From: Salipiger bermudensis
GTDB lineage: Bacteria; Pseudomonadota; Alphaproteobacteria; Rhodobacterales; Rhodobacteraceae
Assembly (NCBI RefSeq): GCF_019801965.1
Contig: NZ_JAHVIA010000005.1
Coordinates: 1-64,000, forward strand
Direction: 5' to 3'
DNA: 64,000 nt
Under the pieces are notes generated by a model. It was given only the letters and a program-made list of their open reading frames with translations, had not been told where the DNA came from and did no database searches. This document shows, one piece after another, positions 26,720-36,874 of the stretch; position 1 is the first letter of the stretch, and every line of letters starts with the position of its first letter. A program made the position numbers and the translations under genes.

Positions 26720-27940
26720 TCAGGCAAAGAGCTCGTGCGCCAGCTCCAGCGCGTCGATCAGCGTGTCGACCTCGGCCTCGGTATTGTAAAGCGCGAAGGA
26801 GGCGCGGCAGGTGGCCGAGACGCCCAGGTGATCCATCAGCGGACCGGCGCAATGGTGGCCCGCGCGCACCGCGACGCCCTTCTTGTCGAGAATGGTCGAG
26901 ATGTCATGCGCATGGGCCGCACCGTCGAGGGTGAAGGAGAAGATCGCCGCCTTGCCGGGCGCATGGCCCTGCACCTGCAGCCAGTTCAGCCCGGCGAGCC
27001 GCTGCTGGGCATAGGCCGCGATGCGCGCCTCGTGGGCGGCCACGTTCTCCATGCCGAGCTGCATCATGTATTCGAGCGCCACGCCGAGGCCGATCTGCTG
27101 AACGATGCCCGGCGTGCCGGCCTCGAACTTCATCGGCGGATCGGCATAGGTGACGCACTCCTTGTGGACCTCGCGGATCATGTCGCCGCCGCCGAGGAAG
27201 GGCCGCATCTCGGCCATCCGCTCCTTGCGGATCCAGATCGCGCCCGAGCCCGAGGGGCCATAGAGCTTGTGGCCGGTGATGGCGTAGAAATCGCAGCCGA
27301 TCTCCTCGACATTCACCGGCATGTGCACCGCGCCCTGCGAGCCATCGACCAGCACCGGCACGCCGCGTTCGCGGGCCGCCGCACAGATCGTCTTGACGTC
27401 GACCACGGTGCCCAACACGTTCGACAGTTGGGTGATCGCGACGAGCTTGGTCTTCGGCCCGATGGCGTCGATGACCTTCTGCGGATCGAGCGCGCCGGTC
27501 TCGTCGACATCGACCCACTTGATCACCACGCCCTGCCGCTCGCGCAGGAAATGCCAGGGCACGATATTGGCGTGGTGCTCCATCACCGACAGGACGATCT
27601 CGTCGCCCGGCTCGAAGCGCGGCATGGCCCACGAATAGGCCACGAGGTTGATGCCCTCGGTGGTGCCGGAGGTGAAGACCACCTCCTCCTCGTCCTTCGC
27701 GCCGAGGAAGCGGGCGATGATGCCGCGTGTGCCCTCGTATTTCTCGGTGGCGAGGTTCGACAGGTAATGCAGGCCGCGGTGGACGTTGGCGTATTCCTCG
27801 GCATAGCCGCGCGTCACCGCGTCGATCACCACCTGCGGCTTCTGCGCCGAGGCGCCGTTGTCGAGATAGACCAGCGGCTTGCCGTTCACCTCCCGGGAGA
27901 GGATCGGGAAGTCTTTGCGGATTTCGGTCACGTCATACAT
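26720..27940 (-). CDS. sufS: SufS-type cysteine desulfurase
   Basis: 406 residues, the family size. PLP lysine is in ITGHKLYGP near residue 225 and the catalytic cysteine is in RAGHHCAGP near 364, matching E. coli SufS (K226, C364). It takes sulfur from cysteine for iron-sulfur cluster building on SufBCD. Start at 27940 (MYDVTEIR) overlaps the stop of the preceding Yip1 gene by one base (TGATG), so translation is probably coupled. It is the last gene of the suf transcript here; a second desulfurase stands at the front of the operon. Confidence 0.95.
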   Translation of the reverse strand: MYDVTEIRKDFPILSREVNGKPLVYLDNGASAQKPQVVIDAVTRGYAEEYANVHRGLHYLSNLATEKYEGTRGIIARFLGAKDEEEVVFTSGTTEGINLVAYSWAMPRFEPGDEIVLSVMEHHANIVPWHFLRERQGVVIKWVDVDETGALDPQKVIDAIGPKTKLVAITQLSNVLGTVVDVKTICAAARERGVPVLVDGSQGAVHMPVNVEEIGCDFYAITGHKLYGPSGSGAIWIRKERMAEMRPFLGGGDMIREVHKECVTYADPPMKFEAGTPGIVQQIGLGVALEYMMQLGMENVAAHEARIAAYAQQRLAGLNWLQVQGHAPGKAAIFSFTLDGAAHAHDISTILDKKGVAVRAGHHCAGPLMDHLGVSATCRASFALYNTEAEVDTLIDALELAHELFA

Positions 27941-28518
27941 CAGATCGCCATCGCGTTGGGGCTTATGCCCATCAGGGATACGAGCAGGCTCATCGCCATG
28001 ACAAGCACAAGCCCGCCGATGACGAGCACGGCGAGTGCCCGCAGCAGGTTGTTGAAGCCATGAGCCACGTCGAGGAAATTCAGGATTATGTAGATGCCAG
28101 CGAGGAAGCCGAGCACCGCGAGGATCGAGGCCAGCGCCGGCGCCAGCAGCGCCGCCAGCGCGACGATCACCTGCCACAGAACCCGCACCGCCTGCAGCCA
28201 GGCCAGCAGCACGGCAAGATCCTCGGCCCGACCGGTGCCGCCCATGAGCCGCCCGACCCCGGTAAGCACCATCACCGACACCATCAGCATCGCTGCGAGC
28301 AGCGCGCCGAAGAGCACCGGGCTCATCACGAAGGGCAGCGCGCCCGCGCCCATGCCGAGCTGCAGAACGCCCATCACCAGAGCGTTCAGCGCCACCACCA
28401 GCGCCATCGCGGTCAGGATGGCCTCGTGGCTGAGCCGTGTCGCGATCAAGAGCTGCGCCACGTCGCGCGGAGCGGTGACGGTCTGCCAGGCCAGACGGAG
28501 AACACCGGCCGGCGTCAT
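27940..28518 (-). CDS. Yip1-family membrane protein
   Basis: 192 residues, five predicted helices after a short amphipathic N-terminus (RLAWQTVTAPRDVAQLL), with the Yip1-domain pattern of small-residue-rich helices. It overlaps the preceding Yip1 gene by 4 bp and sufS by 1 bp. Yip1 proteins in bacteria have no established role. The gene pair within suf is a conserved arrangement as I recall it from roseobacters; a membrane role connected with iron-sulfur assembly is only inferred from position. Confidence 0.83.
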   Translation of the reverse strand: MTPAGVLRLAWQTVTAPRDVAQLLIATRLSHEAILTAMALVVALNALVMGVLQLGMGAGALPFVMSPVLFGALLAAMLMVSVMVLTGVGRLMGGTGRAEDLAVLLAWLQAVRVLWQVIVALAALLAPALASILAVLGFLAGIYIILNFLDVAHGFNNLLRALAVLVIGGLVLVMAMSLLVSLMGISPNAMAI

Positions 28519-29003
28519 GCGGTCTCAGCCTTCTGCGCGGCAGCGAGGCCCGAGAGCCAGAACCAGAGGAACACCGCGAACCAGACCAGCCCGACGATGG
28601 TGAGCTGCAGCCCCGGCCCCATCAGCCCGGCCACCAGCCCGTTGAGCAGCACCAGCGGCGTTGCCGCCAGAAGCGCCCAGAACAGCGCCAGCCGCGCGCC
28701 ATACGCGCTGCCCTTGCCGCCGAAGAGCTTGGCAACGAGGTGGCTGAGGAAGGCAATGAGGTAGAAGAGGAGCGGCGCAAGCACGAGCCACGCCAGCAGC
28801 GCCCCGCCCAGCAGCGGGTTGAGCTCGGTGTCTTCCAGATGCGCCTGCCGCGACAGGGCCGGCATCTGCGCGATGAAGAACAGCGCGCAGGCCGCCATGA
28901 CGAGCATCAGCGCACGGTCTTCGCGCGGCCCCTGCGAGAGGAGCCGCGCGACAACCTTTCCCGGCCCCCGGTAGGTGGCCAGGATTTCGCGCGAGAGCGA
29001 CAT
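28515..29003 (-). CDS. Yip1-family membrane protein (first of two)
   Basis: 162 residues, four to five predicted helices, starting MSLSREILATYRGP. It resembles the adjacent Yip1 gene in topology and may be its paralogue. The start overlaps the sufD stop by one base (TGATG), which indicates coupled translation within the suf operon. The function is unknown. Confidence 0.83.
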   Translation of the reverse strand: MSLSREILATYRGPGKVVARLLSQGPREDRALMLVMAACALFFIAQMPALSRQAHLEDTELNPLLGGALLAWLVLAPLLFYLIAFLSHLVAKLFGGKGSAYGARLALFWALLAATPLVLLNGLVAGLMGPGLQLTIVGLVWFAVFLWFWLSGLAAAQKAETA

Positions 29004-30280
29004 CAGCCGCGGCGCCGCAGCAGCCAGGCTTCGACGCGCTCGACGATCTCTTCCTGCAGACCCTCGTCCTCGATCTCCTGCACCGCTTCCGCGATGAAGG
29101 CGATGGTCAGCAGGTCTTCGGCGATGCCGCGCGGCAGGCCGCGGGCGCGCAGGTAGAACAGGCCGTCCTCGTCGATCGCGCCCGAGGTCGAGCCGTGCGA
29201 GCAGGCCACGTCATCGGCGTAGATCTCGAGCTCCGGCTTGGCGAGGAACTGGCTGTCATCGTCGAGCAGCAGCGACTGCGAGATCTGGTAGCCGTCGGTC
29301 TTCTGGGCGTCGGGCTTGACGAGGATCTTGCCCTGGAACACGCCGGTGGCACCGTTGCGCAGCACCTTCTTGAAGACCTGCCGGCTTTCGCAATTCACCG
29401 CGTCATGGGTGATGAACACCGTGTCGTCGTGGTGGAAATCGCCATCGCCCATGCAAGCGCCGGCCACGTGGGCCACCGCGTCATCGCCGTTGAGCTCGAG
29501 CACGCACTCGTTGCGCGTCATCACGCCGTTGACCGTCAAGGTGAAGGTCTTGAACGTGCTCTCGGTGCCAAGGCGGCCGAAAATGTGGGTCGCCGCGCGG
29601 CGCTCGTGATCGCGGCCCTGCGTGCGCACGTGGTGGAAGCCGGCATTGTCGGCCACGTCCACTTCCATCACCTTGTTGAACCGTGCCGCCGCCGGGCCGT
29701 TCTCGAGGATGGTGACGTCGCCGCCCTCCTCGACCTTGACCACGTGGTGCAGGATCGCGTCGGAACTCTCCGACTTGTGATGATAGATCAGGTTGATCGG
29801 CTTGGCGACCTTGCCGGTGACGCGCATCAGGATGCCGTCGCTGGCGAAGGCGGTGTTGAGCGCCGCCAGCGGACGCTCGACCGGGGTCTGGCCGTTGGTT
29901 TCCAGCGTGCCGTAGAGATCCTTGGCCCAGTGGATATCCGTCGCCTCCGCGAGGCGGGCGATCTCGACACCCTCGAGCGCCAGCTCGTCCGATGCCTCGG
30001 CATCGAACACGCCATCGACGAAGACGATCTTCAGGCGGTCGCGCTCACCGAAGATCGGCGCCTCGCCGCTGTCGAACACCGACGCCTTGGGCGCCTCGGC
30101 GCTGACCAGCGTCTCGGGGCGGGTGTATTTCCAGTACTCGTCGCGCGCGTGGGGCAGCCCCATGGCGCGCAGACGGGCCAGCGCGTCCTTGCGTGCCGGC
30201 GCCGACCAGCCGCCCTCGGGCAGCGAAAGCGCCGCGATGCGGGCTTCGGTCGCGTCCTGTTTCGGTTGCGGAAGAGCCAT
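29003..30280 (-). CDS. sufD: Iron-sulfur cluster assembly protein SufD
   Basis: 425 residues with the SufB/SufD beta-helix core and C-terminal conserved segment CSHGSTSGAIDEDGLFYLRARGL (key pieces CSHGSTSG and LFYLRARG). The Cys-Ser-His within this segment belongs to the SufB-SufD interface. It forms the SufB-SufC2-SufD scaffold that builds 4Fe-4S clusters. AGGAGG lies ahead of the ATG, which follows the sufC stop with no gap. Confidence 0.95.
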   Translation of the reverse strand: MALPQPKQDATEARIAALSLPEGGWSAPARKDALARLRAMGLPHARDEYWKYTRPETLVSAEAPKASVFDSGEAPIFGERDRLKIVFVDGVFDAEASDELALEGVEIARLAEATDIHWAKDLYGTLETNGQTPVERPLAALNTAFASDGILMRVTGKVAKPINLIYHHKSESSDAILHHVVKVEEGGDVTILENGPAAARFNKVMEVDVADNAGFHHVRTQGRDHERRAATHIFGRLGTESTFKTFTLTVNGVMTRNECVLELNGDDAVAHVAGACMGDGDFHHDDTVFITHDAVNCESRQVFKKVLRNGATGVFQGKILVKPDAQKTDGYQISQSLLLDDDSQFLAKPELEIYADDVACSHGSTSGAIDEDGLFYLRARGLPRGIAEDLLTIAFIAEAVQEIEDEGLQEEIVERVEAWLLRRRG

Positions 30281-31036
<756 letters not shown>

Positions 31037-31080
31037 GTTTTTCTCCTGTCGGCCGCGGGCCGATCTTCCTCTTTCCGGCC

Positions 31081-31683
31081 TCAGGGCCGCATCGTCAATT
31101 GCATGATCCGCAGCAGGCGCTTCACAGGGAACGGCTGCGGGGTGATCTCGAACCGGGCCATGCGGCCGGTCATTTCGGGGTGGCCGAGGAACTCCTCGAC
31201 CTTGTGGTAATGCTTGCGCTGCGCGTAGTCGTCGAAGAGCAGCGTCAGAGGTTTCTCGGCCAGGAAGGCGGCGGCCAGCGCGCAGCCCTCGCGGAACCGC
31301 CCGTCAACCAGCACCACGTCAGGCTGGCGGAACTCGGGCAGTTCCCAGACCTCGAGCGGGTAGCGCATCCAGCGCCGCCACTCGGACTCGTCGACCGGAT
31401 GGCCCCACTCCTTGGTGGCACCGATATCCGACCAGATGACATCGACCTCGGTGCCCTCGACCGGCGGGTTCTCCGAGAACCAGCCCCGCATCATCTGCGC
31501 CCAGTCCCGGTCGCTCTCCACCGCGAAGACGGTCCGCCCCGGCAGCTCGGAGGCCACCACGGTCGAGCCGCCGGTGCCGTATTCGAGGATCACCTCGGCC
31601 CGGCCATAGGCCTCGCGCAGCAGCGCCGCCTCGGGCTCGGGCATGGTCAGCTCCGGCCGCGATATGGTCGCGGTCGCCGTCAC
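31081..31683 (-). CDS. SAM-methyltransferase-like protein in the suf operon
   Basis: 200 residues. An [10 protein letters not shown] motif near residue 33 resembles a class I methyltransferase glycine loop, followed by FAVESD (acidic residue after strand 2) and VVLVDGR. The C-terminal half is not typical, so enzymatic activity is uncertain. The GTG start overlaps the YbjQ-like stop (GTGA). It is embedded between sufB and sufC; a specific role in iron-sulfur assembly is not established. Confidence 0.75.
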   Translation of the reverse strand: MTATATISRPELTMPEPEAALLREAYGRAEVILEYGTGGSTVVASELPGRTVFAVESDRDWAQMMRGWFSENPPVEGTEVDVIWSDIGATKEWGHPVDESEWRRWMRYPLEVWELPEFRQPDVVLVDGRFREGCALAAAFLAEKPLTLLFDDYAQRKHYHKVEEFLGHPEMTGRMARFEITPQPFPVKRLLRIMQLTMRP

Positions 31684-31994
31684 TCGATCACCACCGCCGT
31701 GCCGGAGGCCGAGACCATGAGCATCGAGTTGCCGACCACCTCGTAGTCGATATCGACACCCACCACGGCGTTGCCGCCCGCCGCCACCGCGCGCTGTTCG
31801 AGCTCGCTGAAGGCGACCTCGCGGGCATCCTGCAGCTTGCGCTCATAGGCGCCCGAGCGGCCGCCGACGATGTCGGTCACCGAGGCGAAGAGATCGCGCA
31901 TCACGTTGGCGCCCATGATCGCCTCGCCAACCACCACCCCCTTGTAGGCGGTGATGCGATGGCCCTCGATGCTGTTGGTCGTGGTCACGATCAT
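31680..31994 (-). CDS. YbjQ/UPF0145-family protein
   Basis: 104 residues, [14 protein letters not shown] start and [15 protein letters not shown], both diagnostic of the YbjQ (UPF0145) family. These small proteins form pentamer-like beta rings and have been annotated as heavy-metal binding, without firm proof. GGAGAG lies ahead of the ATG. Its place in the suf operon makes a metal-related role plausible. Confidence 0.88.
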   Translation of the reverse strand: MIVTTTNSIEGHRITAYKGVVVGEAIMGANVMRDLFASVTDIVGGRSGAYERKLQDAREVAFSELEQRAVAAGGNAVVGVDIDYEVVGNSMLMVSASGTAVVIE

Positions 31995-32025
31995 CGTTTC
32001 TCTCCAGCCCCTTGCAGGACAAATC

Positions 32026-32223
32026 TCAGACGGCGGTGAAATATTTCATCGCCATCATGACGAGCATGGCGAGCCCTGCCGCCGCGCTCGCCGTGAGCAG
32101 GACCGAGCCGCCCAGCAGGCCCTCGGTCTTGCCCTTGCGCCTGCGGATGCCAAGCCCGATCAGCACGCCGATGAAGACACCGATGCCGGTGCCAAGCGAC
32201 TGGATGGCGAGTTGCTGGATCAT
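32026..32223 (-). CDS. Small two-helix membrane protein in the suf operon
   Basis: 65 residues, two transmembrane segments (about 8-27 and 38-60) separated by a basic loop (RRRKGKTEG). The ribosome site is GGAGAGACCGGAG. I do not recognise a family. It lies 49 bp after the sufB stop and 31 bp before the YbjQ gene on the same strand, so it should be co-transcribed with them. Confidence 0.75.
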   Translation of the reverse strand: MIQQLAIQSLGTGIGVFIGVLIGLGIRRRKGKTEGLLGGSVLLTASAAAGLAMLVMMAMKYFTAV

Positions 32224-32272
32224 CTCCGGTCTCTCCCGAGAGGGTGGGCTTGCCGCCCACCCGTGCCCAATG

Positions 32273-33805
<1,533 letters not shown>

Positions 33806-33884
33806 GCGTTTTCTCCTGTCATCACGCGTCCTGCGCGTGTCTCGTGCGTCCATCGGCGCGCCGGGCGCCGCCTGTTCTCATCTC

Positions 33885-33935
33885 GCGCCTACCGGCGCGG
33901 TCATTTCACCCTGCGCCTACCAGCGCGGTCATCTC
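33885..33935. repeat. Pair of 23-bp direct repeats, each with an internal dyad, upstream of sufB
   Basis: GCGCCTACCGGCGCGGTCAT at 33885 recurs at 33913 (GCGCCTACCAGCGCGGTCAT) with one change; both are followed by T/C-T-C. The first contains a perfect GCGCC-TACC-GGCGC hairpin. They sit 80-110 bp upstream of the sufB start, between the desulfurase and sufB. They may be regulator sites or processing hairpins. Confidence 0.55.
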
Positions 33936-34025
33936 GTTACGCCTTGCGGCGCTCTCCTCGACGACGCGGGCCGGTCTAGCCCCTCGCGTCAGGCTCGGCA
34001 GCCACAAGCGTCGCGCGCGCGTCGC

Positions 34026-35060
34026 TCAGCCCGTCCGCCGCCGGTATTGTTTCAGCCAGGCCTCCGCAAAGCCCCGGACCTCTTCCTCGCGCGACTGCGG
34101 CCCGAGGCTGACCCGGATCGCGCAGCGCGCGGTTTCCTCGTCATGGCCCATCGCCTGCAGCACATGGCTCGGGCGCAGCTTGCCGCTGGAGCAGGCCGAG
34201 CCCGCGCTCACGGCAAACCCCGCCAGGTCCATCTGCATCACCTGCGTCTCGCCTTTCCAGCCGGGCAAGGCGAAGCAGGAGGTGTTCGGCAGGCGCGGCG
34301 CGTCCTTCCCGACAAAAATAGTCTCTTTCGCGCCGTCTGCAACGATATTTTCTAGAACGCTTCTAAGTTTCTCGACCCGCTCCCAGACGCCCCGCTCGAG
34401 GTCGCGCGCCGCGGCCTCCGCCGCCGCGCCGAAGCCGGCGATGCCGATCAGATTCTCGGTGCCGGCGCGCCGGCCCATCTCCTGGCCGCCGCCCCGGAGC
34501 TGCGCCTGAAGGTCGGTGCCGCGCCTCACCACCAGCGCGCCGATACCCTTGGGCCCGCCGAGCTTGTGGGCCGAGACCAGCGCCGCGGTGCAGCCGGTCC
34601 AGTTGAAGGCGAAGGGGATCTTGCCGAAGGCCTGCGTGGCATCGACCACCGCCAGCCCCTGCGGCAGTTCCTGGATCACCCCGGTCTCGGAATTCGCCGC
34701 CTGCAGCGCGGTCCGCTCCGGCGCGCTCACCTGCACTTGGCCACGCCCGTCGACCGCAAGCGACGGCTCGACCCAAGCCGCCACCGCATCATGCTCCACC
34801 GGCGCGCCGACCAGCCCCCGTCCGGCACAGGCCAGCGCCGCCGCCTCGGTGGCGCCCGAGACGAAGATCACATCCGCCCCCTCGGCCCCGAACGCCGCCG
34901 CGACTTGGCCACGCGCCCGCTCCATCAGCGCCTTGGCGGCGCGGCCCTCCGCATGCACGGAGGACGGGTTGCCCACCACGTCCATCGCCGCGATCATCGC
35001 CTCCCGCGCCTCGGGGCGCAGCGGAGCGGTGGCATTCCAGTCGAGATAGGCGCGCGTCAA
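34026..35060 (-). CDS. IscS/NifS-like cysteine desulfurase at the front of the suf operon
   Basis: 344 residues, class V aminotransferase fold, shorter than IscS (about 400). The PLP lysine is in VSAHKLGGPKG near residue 166 and the active cysteine in GSACSSGKL near residue 290, which is the IscS/NifS form, unlike the SufS form at the other end of the operon. It would supply sulfur for clusters or tRNA thiolation. A patch at about 34315-34378 is unusually A/T-rich and uses rare codons (AGA, CTA, ATT, TTT) amid a very GC-rich gene, and holds an Irr-box-like dyad. Confidence 0.9.
   Translation of the reverse strand: MTRAYLDWNATAPLRPEAREAMIAAMDVVGNPSSVHAEGRAAKALMERARGQVAAAFGAEGADVIFVSGATEAAALACAGRGLVGAPVEHDAVAAWVEPSLAVDGRGQVQVSAPERTALQAANSETGVIQELPQGLAVVDATQAFGKIPFAFNWTGCTAALVSAHKLGGPKGIGALVVRRGTDLQAQLRGGGQEMGRRAGTENLIGIAGFGAAAEAAARDLERGVWERVEKLRSVLENIVADGAKETIFVGKDAPRLPNTSCFALPGWKGETQVMQMDLAGFAVSAGSACSSGKLRPSHVLQAMGHDEETARCAIRVSLGPQSREEEVRGFAEAWLKQYRRRTG
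34351..34367. promoter_or_regulatory. Irr-box-like dyad inside the desulfurase gene
   Basis: TAGAA-CGC-TTCTA (34353-34365) is a perfect 5-bp dyad sharing the core of the TTTAGAA-N3-TTCTAAA box found upstream of iscR. It lies within an A/T-rich, rare-codon patch of the coding sequence, about 550 bp upstream of sufB. It could be an internal iron-responsive control site or a chance match. Confidence 0.45.
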
Positions 35061-35109
35061 ATCTAGCTCCTAGCCGGGCCAGCCAGCGGGCCCCATGATC
35101 TTCTCTGGT

Positions 35110-35161
35110 TCAAAAATACCTCGGGGGAGTCCGCGCTTGCGCGGACGGGGGCAGCGCCCCC
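35110..35161 (-). terminator. Strong terminator after iscR, family-type repeat
   Basis: On the minus strand, GGGGGC-type and GTCCGCGC-AA-GCGCGGAC (35129-35146) stems are followed by TCCCCCGAGGTATTTTTG. The nested GC-rich hairpins plus T5 make a good terminator in the 139-bp gap between iscR and the desulfurase. The CTCCCCCGAGGTATTTTTG wording is one I recall as recurring many times in Rhodobacteraceae genomes. Confidence 0.7.
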
Positions 35162-35188
35162 TCTCTTCCCGGCCCCCTCTCTTCCCGG
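35157..35188. repeat. Perfect 16-bp tandem duplication
   Basis: CCCCCTCTCTTCCCGG occurs twice without spacer (35157-35172 and 35173-35188), between the iscR stop and the terminator hairpins. It looks like a recent slippage duplication. Confidence 0.85.
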
Positions 35189-35199
35189 ACGCCCGGGCC

Positions 35200-35661
35200 T
35201 CAGGCCTCGTCCACCACCGCGAAGAGCGAGGGCACCGCCGGGCACGGGGCCAGCGAATTGCCCACCACGTCCGACAGCCGCGTCTGGTGCAGGAACACGT
35301 AGACATGCGCCGAGAGGCTCTGCCACAGCCGGTTGTTGAGCGATTGCGCCCGACTGCCCGAGGTCGCGCCCGAGGCGCCGGCGCCCTTGTGCATGGCATC
35401 GACGGTCTCGTCCACGGCGCCGAGGATGTCGACCACCCGGATCTCCGAGGGCGGCCGCGCCAGCCGGTAGCCGCCGCCCGGGCCGCGCACCGACTCGACG
35501 AGCCCGGCGCGCCGCAGCTTGACGAAGAGTTGCTCGAGATAGGGCAGCGACACGTCCTGCCGTTTCGAGATGTCGCCCAGCGTCACCAGAACGCCCTCCG
35601 GCTGCATCGCGATATCGGTCAGCGCGACCATCGCGTAGCGCCCCTTGGTACTCAGCTTCAC
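35200..35661 (-). CDS. iscR: IscR, Rrf2-family regulator of iron-sulfur assembly
   Basis: 153 residues starting MKLSTKGRYAMVALTDIA, the IscR form, with GPGGGYRLAR in the wing. The three clustered cysteines that bind the 2Fe-2S centre in E. coli IscR are absent: that stretch reads HKGAGASGATSGS. The only cysteine is at about residue 140 (LAPCPAV). Rhodobacter sphaeroides IscR likewise lacks the triad and binds a cluster with a single cysteine while repressing iron-sulfur genes. It should repress the suf operon that follows and itself. Its transcript probably meets a strong terminator before the desulfurase gene. Confidence 0.93.
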   Translation of the reverse strand: MKLSTKGRYAMVALTDIAMQPEGVLVTLGDISKRQDVSLPYLEQLFVKLRRAGLVESVRGPGGGYRLARPPSEIRVVDILGAVDETVDAMHKGAGASGATSGSRAQSLNNRLWQSLSAHVYVFLHQTRLSDVVGNSLAPCPAVPSLFAVVDEA

Positions 35662-35791
35662 GCCCTGCCCTCCATCTCATCGGCCGCAGATCCCCGGCCC
35701 CAACAGATCGCGACCGTCATAGGCCCGGCCCCGGACCCGCGCAATCCCGCAGCGGCCCGCGGCCTGCAAGGCCGCCCACCACCGGCAAAGA

Positions 35792-35820
35792 TTGACCTTG
35801 CCAGACCAATTGCCTATCTG
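35792..35820 (+). promoter_or_regulatory. Possible sigma-70-type promoter for the hydrolase gene
   Basis: TTGACC (35792-35797) and TATCTG (35815-35820) are separated by 17 bp on the plus strand, a reasonable housekeeping promoter about 100 bp upstream of the hydrolase start. The Irr-type box would then lie about 25-40 bp downstream of the start point. Confidence 0.4.
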
Positions 35821-35850
35821 CAATCGGAGACCCCCGGCCCAAGACCGGAA

Positions 35851-35867
35851 TTTAGAAACGTTCTAAA
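35851..35867. promoter_or_regulatory. Irr-type iron-control box
   Basis: TTTAGAA-ACG-TTCTAAA is a perfect 7-bp inverted repeat matching the Irr/ICE consensus of alphaproteobacteria (TTTAGAA-N3-TTCTAAA). It lies between the divergent iscR-suf genes (start 190 bp away) and the alpha/beta hydrolase (start 57 bp away). It predicts iron- or haem-responsive control of one or both. Confidence 0.8.
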
Positions 35868-35923
35868 GTGCCCCTGATCAGGCGTCAAGCCGCCGGGCAC
35901 CTGTTGAGGAGCAGACCGCACCT

Positions 35924-36577
35924 ATGCCCGAGGTGATTTTTCCCGGACCCGAAGGCCGCCTCGAAGGCCGCTACCACCCGCAGAAGGAAAGCGACGCGCC
36001 GATCGCCATCGTGCTGCACCCGCATCCGCAATTCGGCGGGACGATGAACAACAAGGTCGTCTACAACCTGCACTATGCCTTCTACAACATGGGCTTCACG
36101 GTGCTGCGCTTCAACTTCCGCGGCGTCGGCCGCAGCCAGGGCGAGTATGACCAAGGCGTTGGCGAGCTGTCGGATGCGGCCTCGGCGCTCGACTACCTGC
36201 AGTCGATGAACAACAATTCCAAGCATTGCTGGGTCGCGGGCTTCTCGTTCGGCGCCTGGATCGGCATGCAGCTGCTGATGCGCCGCCCCGAGATCACTGG
36301 CTTCGTCTCGGTCTCGCCGCCGGCCAACATGTACGATTTCACCTTCCTCGCCCCCTGCCCGGCCTCCGGCCTGATCATCAACGGCACCGCCGACCGCGTG
36401 GCGCCGCCGGCTGACACCACCGCGCTGGTCAACAAGCTCAAGGAGCAGAAGGGCATCACCATCACCCACGAGGAGATCGAGGGCTCCGGGCACTTCTTCG
36501 AAGAGCCCCACATGGAGACCATGATCGACGGCGTGACCGGCTACGTGAAGCGTCGCCTGACCGAGAGCACCCGCTGA
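35924..36577 (+). CDS. Alpha/beta hydrolase
   Basis: 217 residues. Oxyanion region HPHPQFGGTMNN (pieces HPHPQFGG) and nucleophile elbow GFSFGAW near residue 108, with a late histidine in GSGHFF near residue 192, are typical of the small HPHP-type alpha/beta hydrolases. No transmembrane segment. GAGGAG lies 14 bp upstream of the ATG. The substrate is unknown. It is divergent from iscR and shares the Irr-box region, so iron-linked expression is possible. Confidence 0.88.
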   Translation: MPEVIFPGPEGRLEGRYHPQKESDAPIAIVLHPHPQFGGTMNNKVVYNLHYAFYNMGFTVLRFNFRGVGRSQGEYDQGVGELSDAASALDYLQSMNNNSKHCWVAGFSFGAWIGMQLLMRRPEITGFVSVSPPANMYDFTFLAPCPASGLIINGTADRVAPPADTTALVNKLKEQKGITITHEEIEGSGHFFEEPHMETMIDGVTGYVKRRLTESTR

Positions 36578-36590
36578 GGAACCGCCGCCG

Positions 36591-36821
36591 ATGTCCCTGA
36601 CCCAGGAGCTTGCCGACAAGCTGGCCGAAGACACCTTCAAGGTGATGAAGGCCACCGGCGACGAGCGCTTCTACATGGAAGTGGCCAAGGTCATCGGCGC
36701 CTCCTCGACGACGCTCGAGGAGGCCTTCCTGACCTCCGTGCGCGTGCGCCTCGCAGAGCAGCGCGCGCGCCGCTTCATCACCGACCGGCTCTCCGAGATC
36801 GCCCGCGAAAAGGGCGCCTGA
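36591..36821 (+). CDS. Small conserved helical protein of unknown function
   Basis: 76 residues, all-helical composition, GAGGAA ribosome site, 14 bp after the hydrolase and probably co-transcribed with it. It has the pattern of a real small gene (balanced charged residues, third-position GC bias) but no motif I can name. Confidence 0.75.
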   Translation: MSLTQELADKLAEDTFKVMKATGDERFYMEVAKVIGASSTTLEEAFLTSVRVRLAEQRARRFITDRLSEIAREKGA

Positions 36822-36874
36822 GCGCCCGGTGATCCGGGCCGGCGGCTCATCCCAGACCGACGGAGACCGGCCCG

